The notes beneath the pieces were generated by a model, which did no database searches, had not been told where the DNA came from, and saw only the letters and a list, made by a program, of their open reading frames with translations. Below, piece after piece: positions 46,870 to 55,730 of a stretch of 64,000 nt of DNA (the stretch's first letter is position 1; each line of letters opens with the position of its first letter). The translations under genes were made by a program, and so were the position numbers. The stretch comes from Ophiura sarsii (taxonomy: Eukaryota; Echinodermata; Ophiuroidea; Amphilepidida; Ophiuridae), in NCBI GenBank assembly GCA_035610835.1, contig CM069457.1:16028149-16092148 (forward strand), in the 5' to 3' direction.

Positions 46870-47475
46870 TCATTGATGACTCTCCAAGCTTCTGTGTGTT
46901 TGTTGGAATGGGATGCATGCTGAATTTGTGAGATCTTCTCGTTTAGCAAGTTTTTCCTCTTCTGAGAGATATGCTTCCTTAAGCTCGCGTCGGGTTTGAA
47001 TAGTAGCATCACCCTGGTCAATTGCATTTTGAAGTCGACTTCTTGCCGCTCTTACAGATCGACACCGTGATATGGACTTGAAGTTCCTCTTAGGCCTCTT
47101 GGGAAGTACTGCTTTAGCTGCATCAAGACAAGCTGTTGAAAGGCGGTTGTAAATCTCCTTGGCAGGACGGTCCTGAAGTTCATCTTGTAGTAGGCTGAAA
47201 CGATTTACCACTTCTACGGCATATTTTTCCTGTAGTTGGCTGTCCTGGCTCAATGCTTTGAAGTTCAGGGAGCACAATTTGTTTGCACTTCTCTTTGGAG
47301 CACGGAGACTCAGTCGTACCCTGACTGTTACAATTCTATGGTCAGATCCAACTGTCGAAAAGGAGCTGTATGTTTTTACATTGCGAATTGAGTTGCGCCA
47401 CTTCTTCCTTACTAAGATAAAGTCAATCTGTGCTTTGGTAGAGTCTGGGTACTTGAAAGTCCACAGCTTGCGTTG
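46870..47475 (-). pseudogene. Endonuclease C-terminus and linker of the LINE
   Basis: After a frameshift the minus strand reads LWTFKYPDSTKAQIDFILV and FSTVGSDHRIVTV, the last two conserved APE endonuclease motifs (the SDHR catalytic Asp/His are present). A charged linker of about 135 residues follows from 47277. Confidence 0.8.
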
Positions 47476-47482
47476 GGGCTTC

Positions 47483-48226
47483 CTAAATCAAATTGAATTC
47501 ATTTATAAAGTTACAAAGATGTGTCCCGTTCCGGTTGGTGAGGTCATGGAAGGAAAACTTAGCGACATCTGATCCTAGTTTGGCATTAAAATCACCGCAG
47601 ATCAAGACTACGTTGTGTTGATGAATGCTGCTAAGTGCGTCTGATAAGTCTTTGTAGAAGGAGAGTATCTCGTCTTCTTCAGAGCAGTTGGTGGGACTGG
47701 AAATTACTGTTGTTGCTGGATTTCCAAGGAAAGTTGCCACTATGATTCTTGGGCTTATTGTGGTGACAGATGACAGACACTTTGAGGCGTGTGTATTCAT
47801 CAAAAAGCCAACTCCACCTACTGAAGCTCCAACTGTGTTGCGAGTTGCAGAGGAAGTAATTAGTGTGTAATCGTCTGAGACCTTTCTGACATCATAATTT
47901 GAATCATAGACGAAACGATGTTTCTGAATGCATATGACATCAATGTTGAACTTTGATGCTGAATCAGCGAGTTCTGCAAGACAATGTGGTTGGTTCAGCG
48001 TTCTTGTGTTAAAGGTGCTGACTTGGATAATACGTTTACATTTAACAAATTTACGTTTACATTTTACAAATTTTACACTTGATCCTCCATTCGATCCCGA
48101 ATCAGCCTCTGCCCTCCTTGGTAGGTTTGGGGCAGATGCGTCATATTTCAGATTCTTCTGACGAGATGTCCTGGGGATATTGAGGCAGGGGCTTTAACCC
48201 TGGTGCTTTGAATTGCTTCTTCCATT
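47483..48226 (-). pseudogene. LINE APE-type endonuclease domain, disrupted
   Basis: From an ATG near 48226 a short frame is stopped after about 25 codons. A long frame then covers NTRTLNQPHCLAEL, FNIDVICIQKHRF, VGGVGFLMN and ICGDFNAKLG, ending in a stop at about 47483. The GDFNA motif (catalytic Asp/Asn) is intact. In the metal-binding motif the usual QE(H/T) reads QKH: the codon at 47931-47933 is AAA where a Glu codon is expected, which should abolish nicking even without the stops. The domain cuts target DNA to prime reverse transcription. Confidence 0.82.
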
Positions 48227-48240
48227 CTTACTATTGGCAC

Positions 48241-48256
48241 ATAAGCACACTACAAT
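48241..48256 (+). repeat. Right 16-bp target duplication of the RTE-like LINE
   Basis: Identical copy of ATAAGCACACTACAAT. It proves insertion by target-primed reverse transcription. Confidence 0.9.
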
Positions 48257-48621
48257 GTAGCACCCATCAAATGCAATATGCACCTAGCATCTTAAGACGA
48301 CTGTACTGCATGTATATATTTACTGTTGCATATCTGTCAATCATATAAAGTACATTAAACATGATCTAAACCCATCTCATATATCGCCCATACTATCTGT
48401 GAATTTTAAATCAGTCACTCAAGGAGGTGGCTTCAAAGATCTGGAGAATATCACATGTGTAAATACTATAAAGTTCCAAATGTTTTGGATTGTAGAAGGT
48501 AAGGATATATGCCAGGTTGCAACAAAAGTCGTACTGTTCAAAAGAAAGCAGTATGCCCATACAATTACAAAATCCTTCATTTCGGACTTGCCCCACGGAC
48601 CACTTGCCCCATATTCCCCTA

Positions 48622-49280
48622 CTAGGCAAAAATAGTTTGCTTTATAAAATGCAAACTTTATTTTATGAAGACTTACTATACCAACGTTATATTTTTGTTA
48701 CATGTTTCTGGAAAGAAATCAAACTATGTATTAGATGGAAACTAGCCCCATGTTTAACGGTGTATGTTCTGATTGTTTTCTTTGGCTATGATTTTCAGAA
48801 GAATCCACATATTTTCTCATAATGTCTGTAAAATCTTATGGACAAGAAATGTTCCATTTTTAGAAATTAAAGGCCAAAATGTGGTGAATTTCTGCCAAAG
48901 GTGGTTAACCACCCACCAGTTTGTGTACCACTCAATGGGCAAATTTCTTGTGACCTTGTGCTTCTAAAATATGAACCATTGGAGTTATGCAACTTACACT
49001 TAGGAATGTGGCAATTGTAAGGATGACCTTTCATGTAAAATAGAAAACATCAAGTTGAAAATTTGGCCCATTAATCAGAACATCTACCTTTATATAAGTT
49101 AAAAGTTTAACGGGTTCGCCGTCGGACGAGTTTTAATCTGTCAAGCTTTCGTTCTGACTTCTTCAGGACCAAATTATTATAATATTAAACAAAACATAGA
49201 GATTGCCACTTCTCTTGTTATCATCATTTGGGCTGCCCCTTGCCCGATGATTTTAGAGTAGGTGCCCTTTCCTACTTGTG
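48622..49280. other. Non-coding stretch, no supported gene
   Basis: Short overlapping plus-strand frames only. Near 49105-49170 lies GGTTCGCCGTCGGACGAG...TTCTGACTTCTTCAGGACC, which looks like part of a dispersed repeat. From 49200 on, motifs of the type TGCCCCTTG recur every 45-60 bp to about 49435. Confidence 0.4.
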
Positions 49281-49291
49281 AAAGAATTGGT

Positions 49292-49307
49292 GGCTCTGAA
49301 AAGAGCC
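49292..49307 (-). promoter_or_regulatory. Histone mRNA 3' stem-loop (orphan)
   Basis: On the minus strand the sequence is GGCTCTTTTCAGAGCC: a 6-bp stem and TTTC loop, with AAC before and ACCA after. This is the consensus 3'-end signal of replication-dependent histone mRNAs, bound by SLBP. Downstream, ACAAGTAGGAAAGG resembles the purine-rich element that pairs with U7. No histone ORF lies upstream on the same strand. A TATATATATA run (49352-49361) and a CCAAT box (near 49401) lie on the expected side, but only about 50-100 bp away. Confidence 0.7.
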
Positions 49308-49349
49308 GTTCAGATGGATTGCCGCTTCCACTGAACACGTAGGTTGCCA

Positions 49350-49405
49350 CTATATATATATAAATTTGGTTCTAATAGAACCTCGAAAGGACTGCCCCTT
49401 GACCA
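49350..49405 (-). promoter_or_regulatory. TATA and CCAAT-type elements upstream of the orphan stem-loop
   Basis: On the minus strand, CCATTGG (a CCAAT box in reverse) is followed about 45 bp later by TATATATATA and then, about 45 bp on, by the histone stem-loop. Histone promoters have this order, but the space for a coding region is missing. Confidence 0.35.
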
Positions 49406-49544
49406 ATGGAAATAACGTAGAGACTGCCCCTTGTCTACTACAGACTACACAAGTCTAATGCACAGTAGTGCGTTCACTGATCTGTAAAGATCGTTTGACG
49501 CTGTAACGAACTTGAGCAGGGTATATAATGGTCATTGCGGACCT

Positions 49545-49800
49545 GGCTGAAAAATAATAATAAATTCATTTGGACAATCCACTGAATAATTTTGATGAAT
49601 GTTGTGGAATTCTGAGACCCCCACCCCCCTAAATAATAAATTAATTTGGACAATCCACTAAATAATGTTGATGAATGTTGTGGAATTCTGAGACCTTTTT
49701 GCCTTTGTCATGACAGAGAAAGTATTATGATGTTATAACCCCCCCCCCCCCCCCCCCCCCCCCCATAAGTATATTTATAATGAACACTCCCTTTGGTTTG
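49545..49800. repeat. Duplicated 75-bp block and long C-run
   Basis: AATAATAAATT.ATTTGGACAATCCACT.AATAAT.TTGATGAATGTTGTGGAATTCTGAGACC is present twice, about 65-75 bp apart (near 49554 and 49633). A run of about 26 C lies near 49739-49764. Confidence 0.6.
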
Positions 49801-49849
49801 AAAAGGTAAACAATTTCATTTTGGTTCGTCACATATTCTAGCCCCGTGC

Positions 49850-50090
49850 AATCAGGCCTGTACGCATGCTGTGTCAGCCTGAACACACTTTAAAAGCATC
49901 ATCATAGGGGAAAATAAGCTTATTAAAATTAAAAGTTGACTGATTAGATCGCGTACTTTAACTTTATAATCTCACCTTTTTATGTTCCCATAGTAATCCT
50001 TAAGTTACATTTAACAGTCAGGCAACTTATTATAGTCTTTAAATGGTCACATTATGTGTATTTTGTGTGTAAATGTGATTTGTAAACTAA
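49850..50090 (+). repeat. Dispersed repeat shared with about 37510-37900
   Basis: Shares TAGGGGAAAATAAGCTTATT, ATCTCACCTTTT, GTCACATTATGTGTATTTTG and GTGTAAATGTGATTTGTAA in the same order and orientation as the DNA that interrupts the LINE. An old transposon fragment is likely. Confidence 0.65.
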
Positions 50091-50598
50091 ATGGTCCCGA
50101 TATTTTGTACGATGTATGATCCCCGTCCTCAAGGGGGTTGCCATCTCATTGGGCTAAATCATATTGAAGGGCTTCACCTAGACTGTAACTCTCAGCCGCC
50201 CTCTTATGTCGCTATCTTGCAGGCTCCGATATTTGTACAGCTTTAGCGTCCGTACGGTAATATTGATGACTGGGGGATGTAACCTAGGGTTCGCCGCCAT
50301 AATCATTTGGGCTAATTGCGAGAACGACGGCAACACGGAACAAAGAGGCCGTGACTTCCGTGACTCAGTGACTCAGTAAGTCAGTTAGTTTTGCTCTCAC
50401 AGGCTGTTCGTTACCGACCAGCAAAAATAGCATTTACAATGGCGTTGGTTAGCCAACTCCAACGGTTTTGGATTGAAAAGAATTCTTCTAACCTATGATG
50501 AATTTTTCAAAATGATAAGATTAGCATTCGCGATTACGTGTTATTCCAATACGAATTCAAAATATAGGTTTCGCGTGACCATCGTTGTCTGATTATGT

Positions 50599-50953
50599 GA
50601 TCTTGTCCAGGGAACGCCCTCAATCCTCGAAAAAAATTGAAAGCAGATTTTCTTGCAGATACGGTGGCCCTGAAGGGTCATGACGAGTTAACCAGATGAT
50701 GACATGACGAGATGAATGACTAGATAATTGCGACATAATTTACAGATGACTTGTTTATTGATTAGATAATTGCGAGATAAATTACAGATCTAACACCATG
50801 ATGTTGAGGTAATCTTTAACTTGGATTATATATATATATAGATTTATGATCAGAAATGTAAATCTGCAAGAAAATCTGCTTTGCTGCTTTAAATTTGTTG
50901 AGGGTTGAAGGCGTCTCCCCCTGGAAAAGATCACTTAATATACCTTTAATTTA
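50599..50953. repeat. Inverted pair of the 8229-8330 repeat
   Basis: 50599-50662 (inverted) and 50839-50953 (direct) carry the AAGCAGATTTTCTTGCAGAT motif in opposite orientations around about 175 bp, giving a foldback structure. The copy at 8229-8330 is a half. Confidence 0.6.
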
Positions 50954-50999
50954 AAAGTAACTTAACTTAAGAAGAAGAATATCCTTCTTAAGTTCCTTC

Positions 51000-51169
51000 T
51001 TAACACCAAATATATGGATGTGCCAATCACTTTAGGCGCTTTTCTTGCTGATAGGATTGAGAAGTGTAGCGACCAAAGGATTCTGATATCTAAACTGGCA
51101 GCGATAATAATAGATTTAAAAAGCGCTTTGGGACTGTGCTTGCATTGTGGAAAGCGCTATATAAGAACG

Positions 51170-51222
<53 letters not shown>
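51000..51222 (+). mobile_element. LINE 3' end with (ATT)n tail
   Basis: AAAAAGCGCTTTGGGACTGTG, GAAAGCGCTATATAAGAACG, then (ATT)n at 51173-51222. A tail of AAAGCGCTATATAA plus short repeats is typical of CR1/L2-like LINE 3' ends. A 5'-truncated copy; the short upstream frame has no RT motifs. Confidence 0.65.
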
Positions 51223-51529
51223 TAGGTTTTCCCCCATCATCATATAAATTATTTGGATATCAGAAGACATCCTATTTCTCAATATGTTTGTAAAATATTC
51301 CATTTAGACGTTATTACTGCCATACAAATTATCAGCATATGGCACTGTTTCAAAACCTTGAAAATACAAATGATCACAGCGCCATCTTGTGATAATTATG
51401 TCGAGTGTTTCGAGATCAAATCGGCAAAGTGGAAAAACGCCCTAAGTCGCTAAAGTATTATTTTATTGTCAAGAGCCAATGCACTGTAGAACTTATTGTA
51501 TACTAAAACCCTATCTGTTGTATCGTACA

Positions 51530-51640
51530 GATTAGCTCAATTGGTAGAGCACCGGACTTGAAATACAGACGTATGGTTAAAGCCAAGGCGTGAGTTCGAG
51601 ACCAATCCAAGTCAAATTTATTTTTAAATGTTTTTTTCTG
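51530..51640 (+). repeat. tRNA-like sequence, probable SINE head or tRNA pseudogene
   Basis: TTAGCTCAATTGGTAGAGC is a perfect D-arm/box A and GAGTTCGAGAC a box B. The anticodon stem (CCGGA / TACAG) and T-stem do not pair, and the distance between boxes is long, so it is not a working tRNA. An AT-rich tail follows, then a Helentron fragment. Confidence 0.6.
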
Positions 51641-51646
51641 TAAATT

Positions 51647-52043
51647 ATATTAGTCGTGTCAACGACTAATATACTGTATTCGTCCATTCTCCTGTCATGA
51701 GAGCTATAGCTCCGTTACCAAAAGGTCTATTTTGACCATATTTGGTCAATAACACCTTATGTGCACCACTACTCGGGTTTTCAAACATTAGGGGTCAAAG
51801 GTCACACAAGGGTCAAAACGTGATTTTCACTTAAAACGCCCTTGCAATTTAGTGAAATGACCTAGGATCGTCAGAATTGGTCATTATATTCCTTTTGACC
51901 GTACGCATATATATTAGTTAGGTTTTTTTAAATCGAAAAATGTTTGGGGTCACTAGAGATCAAAATGTAAATTCTAACTCCATTCACTCAAAATGCTACT
52001 TGTCCGAGAGAAAATGGCTGATGATACTCAGAATTGGTCAAAA
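51647..52043 (+). mobile_element. Family II HINE-like fragment outside the main nest
   Basis: 5' hairpin TATTAGTCGTGTCAACGACT, TACTGTATTCGTCC, then CTGTCATGAGAGCTATAGCT and GGGGTCAAAGGTCACAC. The hairpin stem matches the nest copies while the loop differs. It is cut at 52043 by the 3' end of a minus-strand LINE; no 3' hairpin follows. Confidence 0.75.
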
Positions 52044-52147
52044 TCATCATCATCAATTTGACGCTACTCGTGTCTTTCATTCTTTAGGGACACGAGGCGT
52101 TGTGTCTATTGTTATTTCAGTGCCTTCACACACCGCTGCCACTCAGT

Positions 52148-52423
52148 TCAGTTTAGGCCGGCAACTGCCGCATTAGGTTGTAAACCTATGGCGCTCAAAT
52201 CGTCTTGGAGCTGCGCTTGATATGTACGGCGTAGTGCGCCACCAAAGCGGTACGGTTCAGTTGCCTGGTTTTTGGGGTGCAGGAACACGGCGAGTGGAAG
52301 TTCTGGTCTCCGGAGGGCATGGCCCACCAGAAGAAGTCTATTACGGGTCAGTGTCAGAGTCGCGGGCTCAATCAGTGCGCGGGCATACAGGTTGTCGTTT
52401 GAGAGCCGCTCCGGGTAGTGCAC
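52148..52423 (-). pseudogene. LINE C-terminal domain
   Basis: Contains LTRNRLLLVGHALRR and ATEPYRFGGALRRTYQ, comparable to the RQRRLCFAGHCMR and RGRRHLQYTDTVK parts of the other LINE. In another frame from the catalytic part. Confidence 0.75.
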
Positions 52424-53316
52424 GCAAGACAGTAGCGCATCAGGGCACGATGAGATGCATCAATGCCCAATGTGTCTGTAATTGCCAAAGCTTCGCAACT
52501 GTATAAGAATACAGACTCCACCGTAGACTTGAACAGCTGCATTTTGGCGCCGTCGCTGGCCGAGCTGTTCCACACAGCTGTGAGTTTTCGTGCTGCGACC
52601 CATGCAATCTGTCGCCGTCGTTGGAAAGCACCAATGTTCTCTGCCACATTGCATCCCAAATAACAGAAGTCGTCGCATACCGCAAGGGTGACACCTGATG
52701 TGGTATGGATGTCCGTGTGTAGAGTGTCGCCAACAAACATGACATTGGTTTTAGAGGCGTTTAGACGAAAGCCGACCTTTGCTGATGCTGTCTCGAAACG
52801 GTGCAGTTGGCGCTGAGCAGCCTCTCCGTTGTCGGACATCAGTGCGGCATCGTCTGCATATGCAAGAGCATGGATTCTGACGGCAATATGACGTGCGGAC
52901 ATGCGCCTTCTCACAGTGTAACCGTCCTCAGTGGTAAGCGATGTACGCGTAATGTAGTCCATGACAATCACAAATAAGTACGGTGCCAGCGTATCGCCCT
53001 GTAGTACTCCCGAAGTTGTGTCAAACTCATCGGTGCAACCAGATGATGTACGAACGCACGCAGCGGTATCAGTGTATAGGGACATAATGCAAATGGCGTT
53101 GATGAAAGTCACAGGAGTGTCGTATAAAGCCAAAATGTCTTTTAGGGCCTTACGATCAACACAGTCAAATGCTTTGGAGAAATCTACAAAGGTTATAACA
53201 ATGCTTCGTTTTCTAGAACGGCATGCGTCGATTGCCATTCGGAGACTTATAATTTGCTCGACTGTGTTGCGTCCGGGTCGGAATCCTGCCTGCCACGGCA
53301 AAAATAGCATCTCCAA
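52372..53316 (-). pseudogene. LINE reverse transcriptase catalytic region, 314 aa open
   Basis: Long uninterrupted frame with QAGFRPGRNTVEQI, ITFVDFSKAFDCVDR (motif A), SGVLQGDTLAPYLFVIVMDY (motif B), ALAYADDAALM (motif C, Y-A-D-D) and LNASKTNVMFVG. All catalytic Asp residues are present. The last about 20 residues are out of frame after a shift near 52420. Confidence 0.9.
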
Positions 53317-53328
53317 TCGCTCCCGAAG

Positions 53329-53670
53329 TCAGACTAGCAGAACACGATTGAACAGTTTAGCATTGACACACATGAGGCTAAGTCCACGCTGGTTGGTCAG
53401 AAGTCTGCTGTTTCCCTTTGGGATGGCGACGATGGTGGAGCGTCGCCATATTTGCAGAGGCTCCTCGCCAGCGAGCATGTCATTCATGATGGGTAGAACA
53501 CAGTTCAGGAGTGGAAGAGCGCCAACAATGTCAGATGGTAGCTCGTCAGGACCGGCTGACTTGCTAGAAGGTGTTAGTCGAGCAGATGTGTGGAGTTCTT
53601 CCAGTGTGATTGGACCAATGTTCACGTCGGGTGCCTATGGCAGTGCGTCTAGAGGATTTATTGAATTATT
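53329..53670 (-). pseudogene. LINE reverse transcriptase N-terminal part
   Basis: Contains IGPITLEELHTSARLTPSS, AGPDELPSDIV, IWRRSTIVAIPKGN and NQRGLSLMCVNAKLFNRVLL. A stop near 53636 separates it from FNNSINPLDALP further upstream, which still looks like RT. Confidence 0.8.
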
Positions 53671-53700
53671 GAAGGATGGCAAGTTCGATTTGACCCCCTA

Positions 53701-54120
53701 ATTATTAGGTACGAGGGCGTTCTAACATAAACACGAAACATTCAAATTCATTCGATTACTTACTTAGAAATAACTAACACTTATTTAGGACGACATATAT
53801 ACAAAAGGAGACCGTTGATCGTTTACCCACTAACCTACTAACTTAATGACCTACCCACTAACCTAATGAAGCATACATCTATTTTACTTCATACTGTTTT
53901 GTAGAATTCAGTCACTAACGTCCCGAAATGTGAGATATCCAGGCCCGTAAGAAGGGGGGCGATGGTGGCGATCGCGCCCCCCCCCCCCCCCCCCCCCTTT
54001 GAAAATCTTCCCCGGAAAATTTGTACACGGATGAAAAAGTTTGCCGCATCATTTAAATGGTGATCAAAATTTGGCACTTGACAGTAAATTGTTTCAACCT
54101 CACGGATATAACTAGTTTTC
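53701..54120. other. Non-coding, with a G/C-run element end
   Basis: No gene. Near 53941-53998, CAGGCCCGTAAGAAGGGGGG is followed by a run of about 25 C; this resembles hAT-like termini with homopolymer runs. Direct repeats of ACCCACTAACCTA lie near 53828-53868. Confidence 0.35.
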
Positions 54121-54192
54121 CTTGATAGCTCAGTTGGTAAAGCGTTCACTTGAAGAACAGAAGGTCCGGGGTTCGATCCTTCTATTCTACAC
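54120..54192 (+). pseudogene. tRNA-like sequence (degenerate)
   Basis: GATAGCTCAGTTGGTAAAGC (D-arm, box A), a GTTC..GAAC anticodon-type stem, then GGGGTTCGATCC (box B). The T-stem (CGGGG / CTTCT) does not pair and acceptor ends do not match. Likely a tRNA pseudogene or SINE head. Confidence 0.6.
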
Positions 54193-54199
54193 AATGTCA

Positions 54200-54678
54200 T
54201 ATGATTTTTTTTCCTCTCGTCAAAATCAATTTTTTTGGGTTTTTTGCTATAAATTATATTTGTTTATTCATTATTCGTATACTATAATAGGGAATGTGAA
54301 TTAAAAATGAAATAAAGTTATCCCTTCCAGCAAGTCAGAGTTACTACTCTCTTAAATACGTGGCAATATTCTGATAGCCAATGAACGCTATAATCGTTGT
54401 GGCATGTTATTACGTCAGTTCTTTATTTAGATACCAAAATACCCGATAACATGCAACCAGGGATTCTGTTAATTTTGTGATAGGAAAATCCTATACTGAC
54501 GTGCGTAGCTAAACAGGACACAAACAAACATGAATTCAAATTCATAAAATAAACAATGAAACGTGAAGTATTAGATATTTCAGCCTTTTAAAAACCACCC
54601 AGCGCGTACCTTTTATCATAATTTCAAAACCACAAATTTGTTGTAATTTCTTCCAACAATTCGGTGTAAACTTCAATA
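54200..54678. other. Non-coding, nothing recognised
   Basis: AT-rich with no repeats shared with the rest of the window that I could find and no supported frame. Confidence 0.4.
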
Positions 54679-55175
54679 AGGGAGCAGTTCCATTTATACG
54701 CGATAAATTTATCGCGACTGTATCGGGGCCTAATATGTTTTGGACCCGATGTTTTTCAAGTTGATTCGCGATAAAATAGTCATCAGGCCCCGATAAAATA
54801 GACATCGGGGCCCGATACGAGGCCTCTGCCATACCCTGGGGTATGTTTAGCAAATAGAGCGGGACATTGTTTAGCAAATACACGAGGATAATACAATTTA
54901 CGTTAAACATCCATAATCAATAACATTATCTCTAAAAACATGAAATGCTGAATTTGTACCTTACAACTAGAATAAATAGCCCGAAGCTCTATTTACATAC
55001 CGACCACTTATCTTTCGTTATATTTAAACAAGCGGTAATACGCTACTCGATAAATAATCCTTTGCTTCTCGCAACTGTTCGCGCTAAAAATCTCATCGGG
55101 GCCTGATAAAAAAAAACTCATCGGGGCCCGGAACATTCTCGCAATTTTTATCGCGTACAAATGGAACTGCTCCCT
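54679..55175. mobile_element. 497-bp MITE rich in ATCGGGGCCCGAT-like palindromes
   Basis: Ends read inward AGGGAGCAGTTCCATTT and continue as inverted copies through CGCGATAAA for about 35 bp. The interior has at least five copies of ATCGGGGCC(C/T)GAT in both subterminal regions. No protein of its own; the 122- and 70-aa minus frames are chance. Target duplication unclear. Confidence 0.8.
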
Positions 55176-55265
55176 AAGTCTATACCAAAAGCAGACGACA
55201 CAAACAGCGCCGTGTAACATATGAGTACGGACAAAGTTAAACTAAAGTAGCTTCAGATAGGCAAG

Positions 55266-55730
55266 TTTCATTTGCTTTTCATTTGCTTTTCCTTTGGTTT
55301 TTCATTTGCTTTTCATTTGCTTTTCATTTGCTTTTCATTTGCTTTTCATTTGCTTTTCATTTGCTTTTCATTTGCTTTTCATTTGCTTTTCATTTGCTTT
55401 TCTTTTGCTTTTCATTTGCTTTTCATTTGCTTTTCATTTGCTTTTCTTTTGCTTTTCATTTGCTTTTCATTTGCTTTTCATTTGCTTTTCATTTGCTTTT
55501 CATTTGCTTTTCATTTGCTTTTCATTTGCTTTTCATTTGCTTTTCATTTGCTTTTCGATTGCTTTTCGATTGCTTTTCGATTGCTTTTCGATTGCTTTTC
55601 GATTGCTTTTCGATTGCTTTTCGATTGCTTTGCTTTGCTTTGCTTTGCTTTGCTTTGCTTTGCTTTGCTTTGCTTTGCTTTGCTTTGCTTTGCTTTGCTT
55701 TGCTTTGCTTTGCTTTGCTTTGCTTTGCTT
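55266..55730 (+). repeat. Minisatellite: 11-bp unit changing to a 5-bp unit
   Basis: About 26 copies of the 11-mer TTTTCATTTGC (55266-55550), about 7 copies of TTTTCGATTGC, then about 22 copies of the pentamer TTTGC to 55730. No frame contains a stop because 11 is not a multiple of three, so all three plus frames stay open for 150-220 codons. These are not genes. Confidence 0.95.

Larger units (their letters stand above)
45167..48240 (-). mobile_element. Near full-length RTE-like LINE, 3.07 kb, 16-bp TSD
   Basis: Bounded by perfect 16-bp target duplications. The 3' end (low coordinates) is a (GAT)n-type tail at 45167-45217; the 5' end is about 15 bp before an ATG. Order on the minus strand is endonuclease, linker, reverse transcriptase, C-terminal domain. 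A length near 3.1 kb, one ORF region and a short microsatellite tail fit RTE-type LINEs, though I cannot fix the clade. Stops and frameshifts break it into at least five frames. It lies inside the GGGGCAACTGG element. Confidence 0.88.
42392..48619. mobile_element. GGGGCAACTGGTCC-ended element, 6.2 kb, with nested insertions
   Basis: Left end GGGGAGGATGGGGCAACTGG, right end inverted GGGGAATATGGGGCAAGTGG, both flanked by TA. Subterminal and internal copies of GGGGCAA.TGGTCC occur near 43830, 44645, 44680 and 48590. Without CGGCCG copy C and the RTE-like LINE it would be about 1.9 kb. AT-rich, no transposase. The TA flanks hint at a Tc1/mariner-like mechanism but the ends are not typical of it. 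Confidence 0.65.
52044..53700 (-). mobile_element. 5'-truncated RTE-like LINE, second copy of the class
   Basis: Minus-strand RT fragments in order (N-terminus 53625-53329, catalytic 53316-52372, C-terminus 52423-52148) with a short (GAT)n tail at 52044-52055. It shares the GVLQGDTLAPYLF motif style and tail with the LINE at 45167-48240, but its sequence is clearly different and more GC-rich. No endonuclease. I see no target duplication. Confidence 0.83.

Noticed and set aside
51530..51606. Functional tRNA
   Set aside because: Box A and B are present but the anticodon, T and acceptor stems do not pair. Same reason for 54120-54192 and 62601-62670.
52961..53701. 246-aa plus-strand frame
   Set aside because: It is the antisense shadow of the minus-strand LINE reverse transcriptase, whose RT motifs are unmistakable.
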